From: a virus
Virus record (IMG/VR): IMGVR_UViG_3300043774_000468
Coordinates: 1-37,112 of that record
DNA: 37,112 bases
Strand: one strand, 5' to 3'
The translations under genes were made by a program, and so were the position numbers. Shown here in pieces: positions 13,601 to 21,021 of the stretch. The first letter of the stretch is position 1. Every line of letters starts with the position of its first letter. The notes under the pieces are model-generated. The model had not been told where the DNA came from and made no database searches. It saw only the letters and a program-made list of their open reading frames with translations.

Positions 13601-14229
13601 GCTGCCCCCTGTGCATTGTTGTCAATTTTGACCAATCGCTCAAGCAACCCACATGGGTCAAAATCTGCCCACACCTCCGCCTCCCCCGCAGCCGCCTCCA
13701 CCGCCGCCCACGCCGCCGCCCTCGCCACCGCCTCCACCGCCGTTGCCGCCTCCACCGCCTCCACCGCTTCCACCGCCTCCACCGCCTCCACCGCCCACGT
13801 CGCCATCGCCGCGGCACTTGCCGATTCGGCTGTGCGCTCAGTAGTCATTTTTTGCCATTGCTTGCCAAAACCCTGCTGATCAGCCAGCGGTTGGAGAGAG
13901 GGCAGGACGGTGCCCCACATCCAGTCTAAAATGATTTTCAGCCGCTCCTGCTCGTTGACTCGCCCGGTGCCAGCCGCCAGCGGCAGCAAAGATTTCCACC
14001 GCGCGGAATTACGCATCTCCCCCGGCATCGCGTCCTGAACTACGATGATCCATTGGCCAATGACCTCCGACATGCAATTGGGGATGCTGTCTGTCAGCCT
14101 GCCTGACAGCGCCAAATTTATGGCTGCAATTGAGCACGCCGAATGCTCGTCGCCTAATCCCGACGGCAGGTGCATGGATGCCAGTTTTGACGCGATTGAT
14201 GCCTGTTGTTCAGTTGTGATTGTGCTCAT
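13597..14229 (-). CDS. Duplicated operon gene, copy B
   Basis: 210 residues from ATG 14229 with GGAGG upstream. Residues 1-135 are nearly identical to copy A at 15328-16041. The C-terminal part is a low-complexity helix of (E-A-V)n and (A-A-W)-type repeats encoded by a (CCGCCTCCA)n tract on the plus strand, ending in a conserved CGLLERLVKIDNN. The family is not recognised; Ala/Trp-rich C-terminal repeats like these occur in other phage proteins of unknown role. The stop overlaps the next start as ATGA. Confidence 0.7.
   Translation of the reverse strand: MSTITTEQQASIASKLASMHLPSGLGDEHSACSIAAINLALSGRLTDSIPNCMSEVIGQWIIVVQDAMPGEMRNSARWKSLLPLAAGTGRVNEQERLKIILDWMWGTVLPSLQPLADQQGFGKQWQKMTTERTAESASAAAMATWAVEAVEAVEAVEAVEAATAVEAVARAAAWAAVEAAAGEAEVWADFDPCGLLERLVKIDNNAQGAA
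13801..14229 (-). repeat. Approx. 429-bp direct repeat with 15613-16041
   Basis: Bases 13801-14229 align to 15613-16041 at a constant offset of 1812 bp with only scattered substitutions. The repeat covers the N-terminal halves of the two duplicated genes and brackets the YD-repeat gene array. Confidence 0.85.
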
Positions 14230-14456
14230 GTCGCCTCCTGTGTGCGTGTGTGTGTGATTGTGCATTTGCCTGCCGCGTCGTAGGTGTAGTCCTCTCGGCA
14301 CCCGGCGCTGGTGATGCACGTCAACACGCGGCCGTTGACGTCGCGAGTGTAGACGCACCAAAATCCAGTCTCGATACGATAGGTCAACAAGCGACCTGTT
14401 TTGTCGTACACGCACCCAAACGGGATTTTTAATGGATCAAAATTAGGGTCGATCAT
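14226..14456 (-). CDS. YD-repeat mini-protein 4
   Basis: 76 residues from ATG 14456. Begins MIDPNFDPLKIP, then three YD-type repeats of about 21 residues (G-x-x-Y-D-x-x-G-R-x-L-T..., V-Y-T-R-D-V-N-G-R-V-L, D-Y-T-Y-D-A-A-G-K), ending TRTQEAT. The downstream gene's ATG overlaps its stop. YD repeats are the building block of RHS/teneurin shells; short phage proteins with this pattern are known as hypothetical proteins. One possible role is a small beta-structured binding protein; no direct clue is present. Confidence 0.75.
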   Translation of the reverse strand: MIDPNFDPLKIPFGCVYDKTGRLLTYRIETGFWCVYTRDVNGRVLTCITSAGCREDYTYDAAGKCTITHTRTQEAT

Positions 14457-14677
14457 GCTGCCTCCTGCGTGCGTGTGATTGTGCATTTGCCTGCGACGTC
14501 GTAGGTGTAGTCATCTCGGCAGCCGTCGCTGTTGATGCACTTCAAAACGCGACCGTTGATGTCGCGGAAGTAGACGTACCAAAATCCAGAGTCGTCTCGG
14601 TAGGCCAAAACGCGGCCAGCAGCGTCGCGGATGTACCCAAGCGGGATTGTTGATGGGTCAAAATTAGGGTCGATCAT
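14453..14677 (-). CDS. YD-repeat mini-protein 3
   Basis: 74 residues from ATG 14677 (MIDPNFDPSTIP); an upstream ATG at 14746 lies inside the preceding gene. Three YD repeats, ending TITRTQEAA, where the codons for Gln-Glu-Ala-Ala contain the GGAGG ribosome-binding site of YD 4 and the stop overlaps its ATG. Confidence 0.75.
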   Translation of the reverse strand: MIDPNFDPSTIPLGYIRDAAGRVLAYRDDSGFWYVYFRDINGRVLKCINSDGCRDDYTYDVAGKCTITRTQEAA

Positions 14678-14915
14678 GCTGCCTCCTGCGTGCGCGTGCG
14701 TGTGATTGTGTGTTTGCCGTCGTCGTCGCATCGTCGACACCGGCATACGAGTACCAACGGCCGTCGCTGTTGACGCACGTCACTACGCGGCCGTCGTCGT
14801 CGTAGGTGTAAACAAACCAAAATCCAGACTCGTCGCGATAGCTCAACACGCGGCCGTCGTCGTCGCGTGTGTACCCAAGCGGGATTTGTAGAGCGTCAAA
14901 ATTAGGGTCGATCAT
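14664..14915 (-). CDS. YD-repeat mini-protein 2, C-terminus frameshifted
   Basis: 83 residues from ATG 14915. Two YD repeats like the paralogues, but after WYSYAGVDD the frame slips. The usual ending (DDGKHTITRTRTQEAA) is present in the DNA in another frame, while the actual frame reads TTTANTQSHARARRRQHDRP. As a result the gene overlaps the next start by 14 bp instead of 4. Either an indel damaged the C terminus or a ribosomal frameshift restores it. A GAC/GACG repeat (ACGACGACG) lies at the slip point. Confidence 0.7.
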   Translation of the reverse strand: MIDPNFDALQIPLGYTRDDDGRVLSYRDESGFWFVYTYDDDGRVVTCVNSDGRWYSYAGVDDATTTANTQSHARARRRQHDRP

Positions 14916-15331
14916 GCTGCCTCCTGCGTGCGCGTGCGTGTGATTGTGTGTTTGCCGCCGTCGTCATAGGTGTAGTCCTCTCGGTAGCCGCTGTTGGTGC
15001 GCCACGTCAACACGCGGCCTGCATCGTCGCGAGTGTAGGCATACCAATGACCGTCGCTGTTGACGCACCTCGCTACGCGACCGTTGTGATCGTAGGTGTA
15101 GGCGTACCAAAATCCGCTGCTGTCGCGGCACGTCACTACGCGGCCTGCATCGTCGCGAGTGTAGGCATACCAACGACCGTCGCTGTTGATGCACTTGACT
15201 ACGCAGCCGTTGTGGTCGTATGTGTAAGCGTACCAAAATCCGGCTTTGTCGCGGTACGTCAACACGCGACCAGCCTTGTCGTAGGTATACCCAAGCGGGA
15301 TTGTCGAGGGGTCAAAATTAGGATCAATCAT
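14912..15331 (-). CDS. YD-repeat mini-protein 1 (longest copy)
   Basis: 139 residues from ATG 15331, with six YD repeats of 21 residues. The central region is a 42-residue (126-bp) unit made of two YD repeats, present twice: GFWYAYTYDHNG...RWYAYTRDDAGRVVTC and GFWYAYTYDHNG...HWYAYTRDDAGRVLTW. The other three paralogues have just one such pair. The duplication shows active gain of repeats. Ends TRTRTQEAA, overlapping the start of YD 2 by 4 bp. Confidence 0.8.
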   Translation of the reverse strand: MIDPNFDPSTIPLGYTYDKAGRVLTYRDKAGFWYAYTYDHNGCVVKCINSDGRWYAYTRDDAGRVVTCRDSSGFWYAYTYDHNGRVARCVNSDGHWYAYTRDDAGRVLTWRTNSGYREDYTYDDGGKHTITRTRTQEAA

Positions 15332-16041
15332 GCTTCCTCCTGTGCGTTGTTGTCAATTTTGACCAGCCGCTCGAGCAACCCACATGGGTCAAAATTTGCC
15401 CACGCCCCCGCCTCCACCGCCTCCACCGCCTCCACCGCTGCTCCCGCCCCCGCCTCCACCGCCTCCATTGCTGCTCCCGCCGCCGCCGTCGCCACCCTCG
15501 CTGCCGTTGCCGCCTCCTTCGCCGCCGTCTCCTGCGCCGTTGCCTGCGCCGCCGCCCACGCCGCCGCCCTCGCCCACGTCGCCCTCGCCACCCAGTGCGC
15601 CTCCGCCCACGTCGCCCTCGCCGCGGCACTTGCCGATTCGGCTGTGCGCTCAGTAGTCATTTTTTGCCATTGCTTGCCAAAACCCTGCTGATCAGCCAGC
15701 GGTTGGAGAGAGGGCAGGACGGTGCCCCACATCCAGTCTAAAATGATTTTCAGCCGCTCCTGCTCGTTGACTCGCCCGGTGCCAGCCGCCAGCGGCAGCA
15801 AAGATTTCCACCGCGCGGAATTACGCAACGACCCCGGCATCGCGTCTTGGACTACAATAATCCATTGGCCAATGACCTCCGACATGCAATTGGGGATCGC
15901 GGCTGTGAGCCTGCCGCTCAGCGCCAAATTTATGGCTGCGATTGAGCACGCCGAATGCTCGTCGCCCAATCCAGACGGCAGGTGCATTATTGCCAGTTTT
16001 TTCGCGATTGATGCCTGTTGTTCGTTTGTGATTGTGCTCAT
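15328..16041 (-). CDS. Duplicated operon gene, copy A
   Basis: 237 residues from ATG 16041 with GGAGG 5 bases upstream. The N-terminal part (MSTITNEQQASIAKKLA...) is nearly identical to copy B. The C-terminal low-complexity region differs: AAWAAAQATAQET, then VEAVEAGAG-type repeats, again ending in CGLLERLVKIDNN and QEEA, whose codons encode the ribosome-binding site of YD 1. The length difference from copy B (27 residues) is confined to the repeat tract, which changes in multiples of 3 codons and so keeps frame. Confidence 0.7.
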   Translation of the reverse strand: MSTITNEQQASIAKKLAIMHLPSGLGDEHSACSIAAINLALSGRLTAAIPNCMSEVIGQWIIVVQDAMPGSLRNSARWKSLLPLAAGTGRVNEQERLKIILDWMWGTVLPSLQPLADQQGFGKQWQKMTTERTAESASAAARATWAEAHWVARATWARAAAWAAAQATAQETAAKEAATAARVATAAAGAAMEAVEAGAGAAVEAVEAVEAGAWANFDPCGLLERLVKIDNNAQEEA

Positions 16042-16081
16042 GCTGCCTCCTGTGTGCGTGCGTCCCGCAGCGCGGGAATGG

Positions 16082-16117
16082 GCGGGTAGGGATATATAAC
16101 CCTGCCCGCGTTTTTTT
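16082..16117 (+). terminator. Rightward intrinsic terminator inside a leftward operon
   Basis: GCGGGTAGGG (16082-16091) and CCCTGCCCGC (16100-16109) form a 10-bp stem with one G-U wobble and an 8-base loop, followed by G and TTTTTTT (16111-16117). It points right, against the genes around it. It would stop antisense transcription before the promoter region at 16490-16650. On the minus strand no U-tract follows. Confidence 0.75.
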
Positions 16118-16119
16118 GG

Positions 16120-16428
16120 TTAAAAATGCGAGAGATTGCATTCGAGAACATAGCGCACGTCGCCCAAATCAACAACTGACAGCGAGCGGCGTGCATCGCC
16201 GCGACGAGCTTGCATTTTTGAGTACGCGACGAACGGAAATCCAGCGATGACCCCGTGGTTCGCGGCGCTTTTCTCAGCCCAGTTTTTGGCGCTGTCAATA
16301 ATCTGATCAAGCGTTTCAGCGGTCTCAACGGCGTCGATCATCCATGTACCGCCGTTGTAGGCTGCGTCAAACAGTTCGTTGTTGGTGGCGGCTGCGAATG
16401 CTGCGATGTTTTGTTGTGCGTTGTGCAT
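16120..16428 (-). CDS. First gene of the second leftward operon
   Basis: 102 residues from ATG 16428, preceded by GGAGAT at a good distance; a longer frame to 16500 crosses the promoter. MHNAQQNIAAFAAATNNELF at the start, a Thr/Ile-rich helix, then a basic SKMQARRGDARRSLSVVDLG segment. Family not recognised. The start-codon region is complementary over 10 bases to the loop and closing base of the structured RNA at 8209-8311. Confidence 0.65.
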   Translation of the reverse strand: MHNAQQNIAAFAAATNNELFDAAYNGGTWMIDAVETAETLDQIIDSAKNWAEKSAANHGVIAGFPFVAYSKMQARRGDARRSLSVVDLGDVRYVLECNLSHF

Positions 16429-16489
16429 TTTTATCTCCTGCACCAAGCTCTGCGGTGCGCCAGTTGGATCACGTTGACCCAATGTGTGT

Positions 16490-16518
16490 ACTATACCCAC
16501 CTACTTTTGGCTTGTCAA
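16490..16518 (-). promoter_or_regulatory. Leftward sigma70 promoter of the second operon
   Basis: Minus-strand TTGACA (16518-16513), 17-base spacer, TATAGT (16495-16490); start near 16483. The 16 bases TTGTCAACAATTTTTT (16512-16527) are identical to 7702-7717 at the first leftward promoter, so both promoters share -35 and upstream sequence and probably regulation. Confidence 0.85.
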
Positions 16519-16584
16519 CAATTTTTTGCAAAATAATCAAAATATTTTTATAGCTCGCCGATCCGGTCGCGGATCTTGTCAAAA

Positions 16585-16636
16585 CCGCAACACGCGCAAA
16601 AAAAATCGAAACTAAAAACGTTTGAGAGTGTTGCGG
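16585..16636. promoter_or_regulatory. Inverted repeat at the candidate late promoter
   Basis: CCGCAACAC (16585-16593) and GTGTTGCGG (16628-16636) are perfect 9-bp inverted arms whose centres are 43 bp apart (about four helical turns). The second arm fills the spacer of the promoter at 16622-16650. A dimeric activator, repressor or Q-like protein could bind here. A second inverted repeat GATCCG/CGGATC lies at 16560-16575. The rest of the 309-base intergenic gap holds only AT-rich DNA. Confidence 0.5.
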
Positions 16637-16650
16637 ATATTGACTAATAT
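16622..16650 (+). promoter_or_regulatory. Candidate late promoter for packaging and structural genes
   Basis: TTGAGA (16622-16627), 17-base spacer, TAATAT (16645-16650), about 90 bases before the small terminase start. It is a moderate sigma70 match, with one mismatch in the -35 and two in the -10. Confidence 0.5.
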
Positions 16651-16737
16651 TTGTGGCATGGTGGTTATAGGACTAAGCTGCCACCGAACGAACGCAGAAC
16701 ACAACCGACGCGACGGAATCGCGGAACCGTAAAGGTG

Positions 16738-17043
16738 ATGGAAATGGCGGCCACGTCAACCGTATTTAAAAAAGGCGAAAAAAAGCGCGGCCAAGGTCAG
16801 CGCGGCCCCGGTAGGGCTACTGTAAACGCGAGGGAAGCTATCGCGCGGCTGGTGGACGGCAACGCCGAACGGATGCAGCAGTGGCTGGATGACATCGCAG
16901 AGCAGGATGGCCCGTTAATGGCGTGGCGTTGTATGGCAGACGTTATCGAGTACCACGTACCAAAGCTGTCTCGCTCAGATGTGAACCTAAAGGCTACGGG
17001 CGAGTTCAAGCTAACGCTGAATAGTGATGACGCAGCATTGTGA
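16738..17043 (+). CDS. Terminase small subunit (putative)
   Basis: 101 residues from ATG 16738, with AAAGG 3 bases upstream; the frame extends back to 16651 without a better start. A basic, Gly-rich N terminus (KKRGQGQRGPGRATVNAREA) is followed by helices (LVDGNAERMQQWLDDIAEQD; MADVIEYHVPKLSRSDV). This type of protein precedes large terminases in many phages and would recognise the packaging start. It overlaps TerL as GTGA. Assignment mainly from position and size. Confidence 0.65.
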   Translation: MEMAATSTVFKKGEKKRGQGQRGPGRATVNAREAIARLVDGNAERMQQWLDDIAEQDGPLMAWRCMADVIEYHVPKLSRSDVNLKATGEFKLTLNSDDAAL

Positions 17044-18377
17044 GATTAACGGACAGGCAGCAAGCGGCGCAAAAGGTACTAGCCTCAAGCGCAACGCACG
17101 TAATGCTGTTTGGGGGAAGTCGAAGCGGTAAGACGTTCTTGCTAGTCCGCAATGTAGTGATGCGGGCGATCAAGGCTTCGCGCAGCCGCCATGCAATCTT
17201 GAGGTTCCGCTTTAACGCGGTCAAGGCCTCGATTGTGTTTGATACCTTCCCAAAGGTAATGCAGCTTTGCTTCCCGCAGATCAAGCACGAGCTGAATAAG
17301 ACGGACTGGTTTGCTCAGTTTGAGAACGGCTCGCAGATATGGTTTGGTGGGCTGGATGACAAAGAGCGCACCGAGAAGATTTTGGGCCAAGAGTACGCAA
17401 CCATCTATCTAAACGAATGCTCACAGATTCCGTGGGGATCGGTAGGCATTGCGGTTACTCGTTTGGCGCAGAAGGTTGAACAGACAATAGACGGTGTAAC
17501 TAAGGTTATGGCGGTTCGCATGTATTACGATTGTAACCCGCCGTCTAAGGCTCACTGGTCGTACAAGCTGTTTCACGACAAAGCCGACCCTGAGACCGGG
17601 ATAAAGAAAAACGACCCGCAGGAGTACAACTGGTTCCAGATCAACCCGCAGGACAACGCGGTCAACTTGACTAGCAACTACTTAGACACGCTTAAAAACC
17701 TGTCCGCGAGGTTGCAGAAGCGATTTTTAACGGGTGAGTTTGCAGACGCAACGCCGAACGCGCTATTCCATGACGAAACGATAGACAAGTGGCGCAACAT
17801 TGACGGCGAACTGCCTGACTTTGTGCGGGTGGTCATAGCGGTTGACCCTAGCGGCGCAAGTGACACAGACAACGCAGATAACGACGCAATTGGTATTGCT
17901 GTGGCTGCGCTCGGTACGGATGGCAACGCCTACGTACTGGAAGATTTGACGGTAAAGGCTGGCCCAGCCACATGGGGCAAGGTTGCAACTGACGCCTACG
18001 AACGGCACAAGGCTGATGTGATTGTGGGTGAAACGAACTACGGCGGCGAGATGGTGCGCTTTACGGTACAAGCAGCAAGGCCGAGAACCCATTTCAAAGC
18101 GGTCAATGCCACTAGAGGCAAGGTGGTACGAGCTGAACCAATAAGCGCTTTATACGAACAGGGTAAGGTGCGACACGCTGGCATCTTCCGTGAGTTGGAA
18201 GATGAGTTATGTGCCTTTTCCACAAACGGCTACACGGGCGAACGCAGCCCTAATCGAGCAGACGCCGTTATTTGGGCGCTCACTGAATTGTTCCCCGGCG
18301 TAGTTGCCGAGAAACGTAAACCTAAAGACGAAAAAAAGCCCCGCCCACGAGTTAGTCACGGCTGGCTTGGCGCATAA
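17040..18377 (+). CDS. terL: Terminase large subunit
   Basis: 445 residues with a GTG start overlapping the previous stop. Walker A GGSRSGKT (25-32), Walker B IYLNE (about 122-126) with the catalytic Glu, and the C-terminal RNase H-like nuclease starting with VVIAVDPSGASD (Asp269) followed by a later VGETNYGGEM. It packages DNA into the prohead using ATP and cuts the concatemer. The next gene starts 3 bp after the stop. Confidence 0.95.
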   Translation: MRLTDRQQAAQKVLASSATHVMLFGGSRSGKTFLLVRNVVMRAIKASRSRHAILRFRFNAVKASIVFDTFPKVMQLCFPQIKHELNKTDWFAQFENGSQIWFGGLDDKERTEKILGQEYATIYLNECSQIPWGSVGIAVTRLAQKVEQTIDGVTKVMAVRMYYDCNPPSKAHWSYKLFHDKADPETGIKKNDPQEYNWFQINPQDNAVNLTSNYLDTLKNLSARLQKRFLTGEFADATPNALFHDETIDKWRNIDGELPDFVRVVIAVDPSGASDTDNADNDAIGIAVAALGTDGNAYVLEDLTVKAGPATWGKVATDAYERHKADVIVGETNYGGEMVRFTVQAARPRTHFKAVNATRGKVVRAEPISALYEQGKVRHAGIFRELEDELCAFSTNGYTGERSPNRADAVIWALTELFPGVVAEKRKPKDEKKPRPRVSHGWLGA

Positions 18378-18379
18378 AC

Positions 18380-20647
18380 ATGAGCGAAATCACAGACGTT
18401 AAAGGCAAATCCAAGGAAGACGGGGACGCCGCTTTCCTAGAAGAGGCCCGCAAGCGGTTTAAGCTATGCGAAGACGGCTGGAAAGATAACCGTCTGGCCG
18501 CGCTGGAGGATATGAAATTCCGGGCTGGCGACCAATGGCCGGAAAAAATCAAAGAGAGCCGCGAGAAATCGGGGCGTCCGTGTCTTGTGGTGGACAAGCT
18601 GAGCCAATATGTGCGGCAAGTGGTTAATGATGGTCGTCAGAATCGCCCGATGGTCAAGGTTAGGCCGATTGATGACTACGCTGACGACGAAGTAGCAGAG
18701 GCGTTTCAGGGCATCATTCGGCATATCTGCGACCGTTCAAACGCTGACGAGGCGTTCGACACTGCGTTAGAACAAGCAGTTGTAGGCGGTTGGGGCTGGT
18801 TCCGTGTCGCGACTGACTACGCTCACGAAAACACGTTCAACCAAGAAATAGAAGTCATCCGCATCCCTAACCAGCTTGCGGTAGTCTGCGATCCGTTCAC
18901 ACAGAAGGCAGACAAGAGCGACATGCGCTTTTGCTTCGTCGTTGATGAGATGGCAAAGGATGAGTTCAAAAAACAATATCCCGATGCCAAGTTCACCAAT
19001 TGGGAATCAGACGGCAAACAATACGGCGAGGATGGTTGGCTGACCGCTGAGTCTGTCCGCGTTGCTGAATACTGGCATGTGGTCGAAACCCCTGCAAAAC
19101 TGCTGTTGATGTTCGATGGGACTAGCGTTACTGAGGCAGACTACGCCAAGGCGCTAGAACAAGGCGTCACAGACCTGCCGCAGATTGTTGACGAACGCGA
19201 GATCACCGCAAAGTCCGTCAAGTGGTGTCGCATGTCCGGTGCTGAAAAGTTGGAGGAAATCGAGTGGGTTGGTAAGTACGTGCCTCTAATTTTTGTTGGT
19301 GGTAACGAGTACAACGTAGACGGCAAAGTCATTTACTCCGGCTTGATTCGCTCGGCTAAAGACGCGATGCGCCTGTACAACTTCTCACGCTCTGCCTATG
19401 CCGAGCGTGTGGCTCTTACTCCTAAGGCTCCGTGGGTGGCTGATGTTAAGGCGATTGAAGGCTATGAGGGCGATTGGACTGACGCCAACGTAGAGAACCA
19501 GTCTGTTCTGCGCTATAACAGCACAGACGAAGCTGGGCAGCCGCTTCCGATGCCGCAACGCAATAACCCAAGCGACATTCCAGCGGGTTTTGCACAAGAT
19601 ATGCAACTGTCTGAGCATGACATTCAGGCGGCTTTGGGGATGTATAGCGCATCACTAGGCGAAAAAAGCAACGAAAAGTCTGGGCGGGCGATCATGGCTC
19701 GCCAACGCGAAGGCGATACCGCTACTTTCCACTTCCAAGACAATCTATCCCGCGCTATTCGCTATCTTGGGCGCATTCTGGTCGATCTTATCCCCAAGAT
19801 TTACGACAGTCGGCGTGTGGTTCGCATCTTGGGTGAGGACGGAGAATCGAAACCCGCTATCGTTGACCCGCAGATTTCAGGCGCAACGCAGAAACAGGGA
19901 AACACTTACATATACAACCTAAACGCGGGTTTGTATGACGTATCCGTCGCTGCTGGCCCTAGCTACACCACGAAGCGGCAAGAAGCCGCCGACGCCATGA
20001 TGCAACTGGCGCAGGGGAACCCTAACCTGTTCCCGCTTATAGGCGATGTCATGGTAAGAAACATGGATTGGCCCGGTGCTGATGCCATTGCTGACCGTCT
20101 AAAGTTAATGCTACCGCCTGAAATCAAGCAAGCCGAAGAGAACGACGACGAATCACCAGAAGTTGTTGCTCTAAAGCAGCAAGCACAGCAAATGCTAGAC
20201 CAAGCCACACAGCAGATTCAAGCCGCAGAGCAAGGCATTCAAGAACGCGACCAAGCTATTGCACAGCTTCAGCAGGAATTACAGCAAGCCAAGCAGACGA
20301 ACGACCTGAAAGCGCAAGAGATACAAGTCAAGGTATTTGAGGCTGAGACTGAGCGTATGCAAGTCGAGGCATCGTTGATGCAGCCCGTTGAACAAGGCGT
20401 ACAGCAAGCCGCACGGCCAAGCCAGCCCGCAGCAATGGTCATGGTTGATGGCAGAGAGGAACTAATGGCCGCTGCCAGCGAGATGCAGTTAGCAAGCGCG
20501 AGCATACAAGAAGTTGCTCTGCAAGCCTCGCAAGTGACCGCACAAAGCGCACAAGCGTTAGCTGAAGCCCTGCAAATGATGGCGCAAGGCCAAGCGATGC
20601 TGGCTGAAGCGATTGCTACACCTAAGCCGTCGCTATTTGAAATGTAA
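18380..20647 (+). CDS. Portal protein, P22 type
   Basis: 755 residues. The N-terminal part (FRAGDQWPE, GRPCLVVDKLSQYVRQVVND, RQNRPMVKVRP) and the acid-rich central domain are those of P22-like portals. The last about 150 residues are a Gln/Ala-rich coiled coil (QQAQQMLDQATQQIQAAEQG...) that could form the long helical barrel known from P22. The dodecameric portal is the DNA entry channel and the seat of the packaging motor. Confidence 0.93.
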   Translation: MSEITDVKGKSKEDGDAAFLEEARKRFKLCEDGWKDNRLAALEDMKFRAGDQWPEKIKESREKSGRPCLVVDKLSQYVRQVVNDGRQNRPMVKVRPIDDYADDEVAEAFQGIIRHICDRSNADEAFDTALEQAVVGGWGWFRVATDYAHENTFNQEIEVIRIPNQLAVVCDPFTQKADKSDMRFCFVVDEMAKDEFKKQYPDAKFTNWESDGKQYGEDGWLTAESVRVAEYWHVVETPAKLLLMFDGTSVTEADYAKALEQGVTDLPQIVDEREITAKSVKWCRMSGAEKLEEIEWVGKYVPLIFVGGNEYNVDGKVIYSGLIRSAKDAMRLYNFSRSAYAERVALTPKAPWVADVKAIEGYEGDWTDANVENQSVLRYNSTDEAGQPLPMPQRNNPSDIPAGFAQDMQLSEHDIQAALGMYSASLGEKSNEKSGRAIMARQREGDTATFHFQDNLSRAIRYLGRILVDLIPKIYDSRRVVRILGEDGESKPAIVDPQISGATQKQGNTYIYNLNAGLYDVSVAAGPSYTTKRQEAADAMMQLAQGNPNLFPLIGDVMVRNMDWPGADAIADRLKLMLPPEIKQAEENDDESPEVVALKQQAQQMLDQATQQIQAAEQGIQERDQAIAQLQQELQQAKQTNDLKAQEIQVKVFEAETERMQVEASLMQPVEQGVQQAARPSQPAAMVMVDGREELMAAASEMQLASASIQEVALQASQVTAQSAQALAEALQMMAQGQAMLAEAIATPKPSLFEM

Positions 20648-20657
20648 AGGACAAAGC

Positions 20658-20966
20658 ATGCCCGGAATTAAGAACACACAATACAACTGCGGCTATCAGC
20701 AAATTGCAGCAACTACCCTCGCAACTTCAACCGCGCTGACCATCCCAACAGTGCCAGGCAACGGTGAGCAGTCTGCCCGCTACGCCGTGATCCAATGCGA
20801 AGGTGGTGAGGTTCGCTGGCGTGATGACGGCACAGCACCGACGTCCACGGTCGGATTTTTGTTAGCCCAATACCCTGACCAACTTGTCTATGATGGCGAC
20901 CTAACCGCTCTGAGATTTATCCGCACATCCGCATCATCGATTCTGAATGTCTCGTATTACTTCTAA
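20658..20966 (+). CDS. Small structural protein between portal and scaffold
   Basis: 102 residues from ATG 20658 (an in-frame upstream start overlaps the portal gene). Beta-rich sequence: TALTIPTVPGNGEQSARYAV, RWRDDGTAPTSTVGFLLA, LRFIRTSASSILNVSYYF. The pattern 'x-x-R-W-R-D-D-G-T-x-P-T' is frequent in small phage head or tail proteins. Possibly a decoration or minor head protein. Confidence 0.6.
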   Translation: MPGIKNTQYNCGYQQIAATTLATSTALTIPTVPGNGEQSARYAVIQCEGGEVRWRDDGTAPTSTVGFLLAQYPDQLVYDGDLTALRFIRTSASSILNVSYYF

Positions 20967-20985
20967 CTTCTAAGCAGTAAAGGCA

Positions 20986-21015
20986 CTAGCGCCCAGCTAG
21001 GATTCCTAAAAGGAA
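20986..21015 (+). promoter_or_regulatory. Two small hairpins in the scaffold gene leader
   Basis: CTAGC-GCCCA-GCTAG (20986-21000) is followed by TTCCT-AAA-AGGAA (21003-21015); the second stem buries the AGGA ribosome-binding site of the scaffold gene at 21022. It could tune scaffold translation relative to coat protein. Confidence 0.4.
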
Positions 21016-21021
21016 CTGTAA

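Noticed and set aside
13616-13879. Long plus-strand frames of Pro-, Ala/Ser/Thr- or His/Arg-rich peptides at 13585-13929 and 15384-15656
   Set aside because: They arise from the (CCGCCTCCA)n tract that codes for Ala/Val/Glu repeats on the minus strand. They lack ribosome-binding sites and operon context.
16640-16670. TTGACT followed by TTATAG upstream of the terminase
   Set aside because: The spacing would be 19 bases. The overlapping TTGAGA-17-TAATAT fits better.
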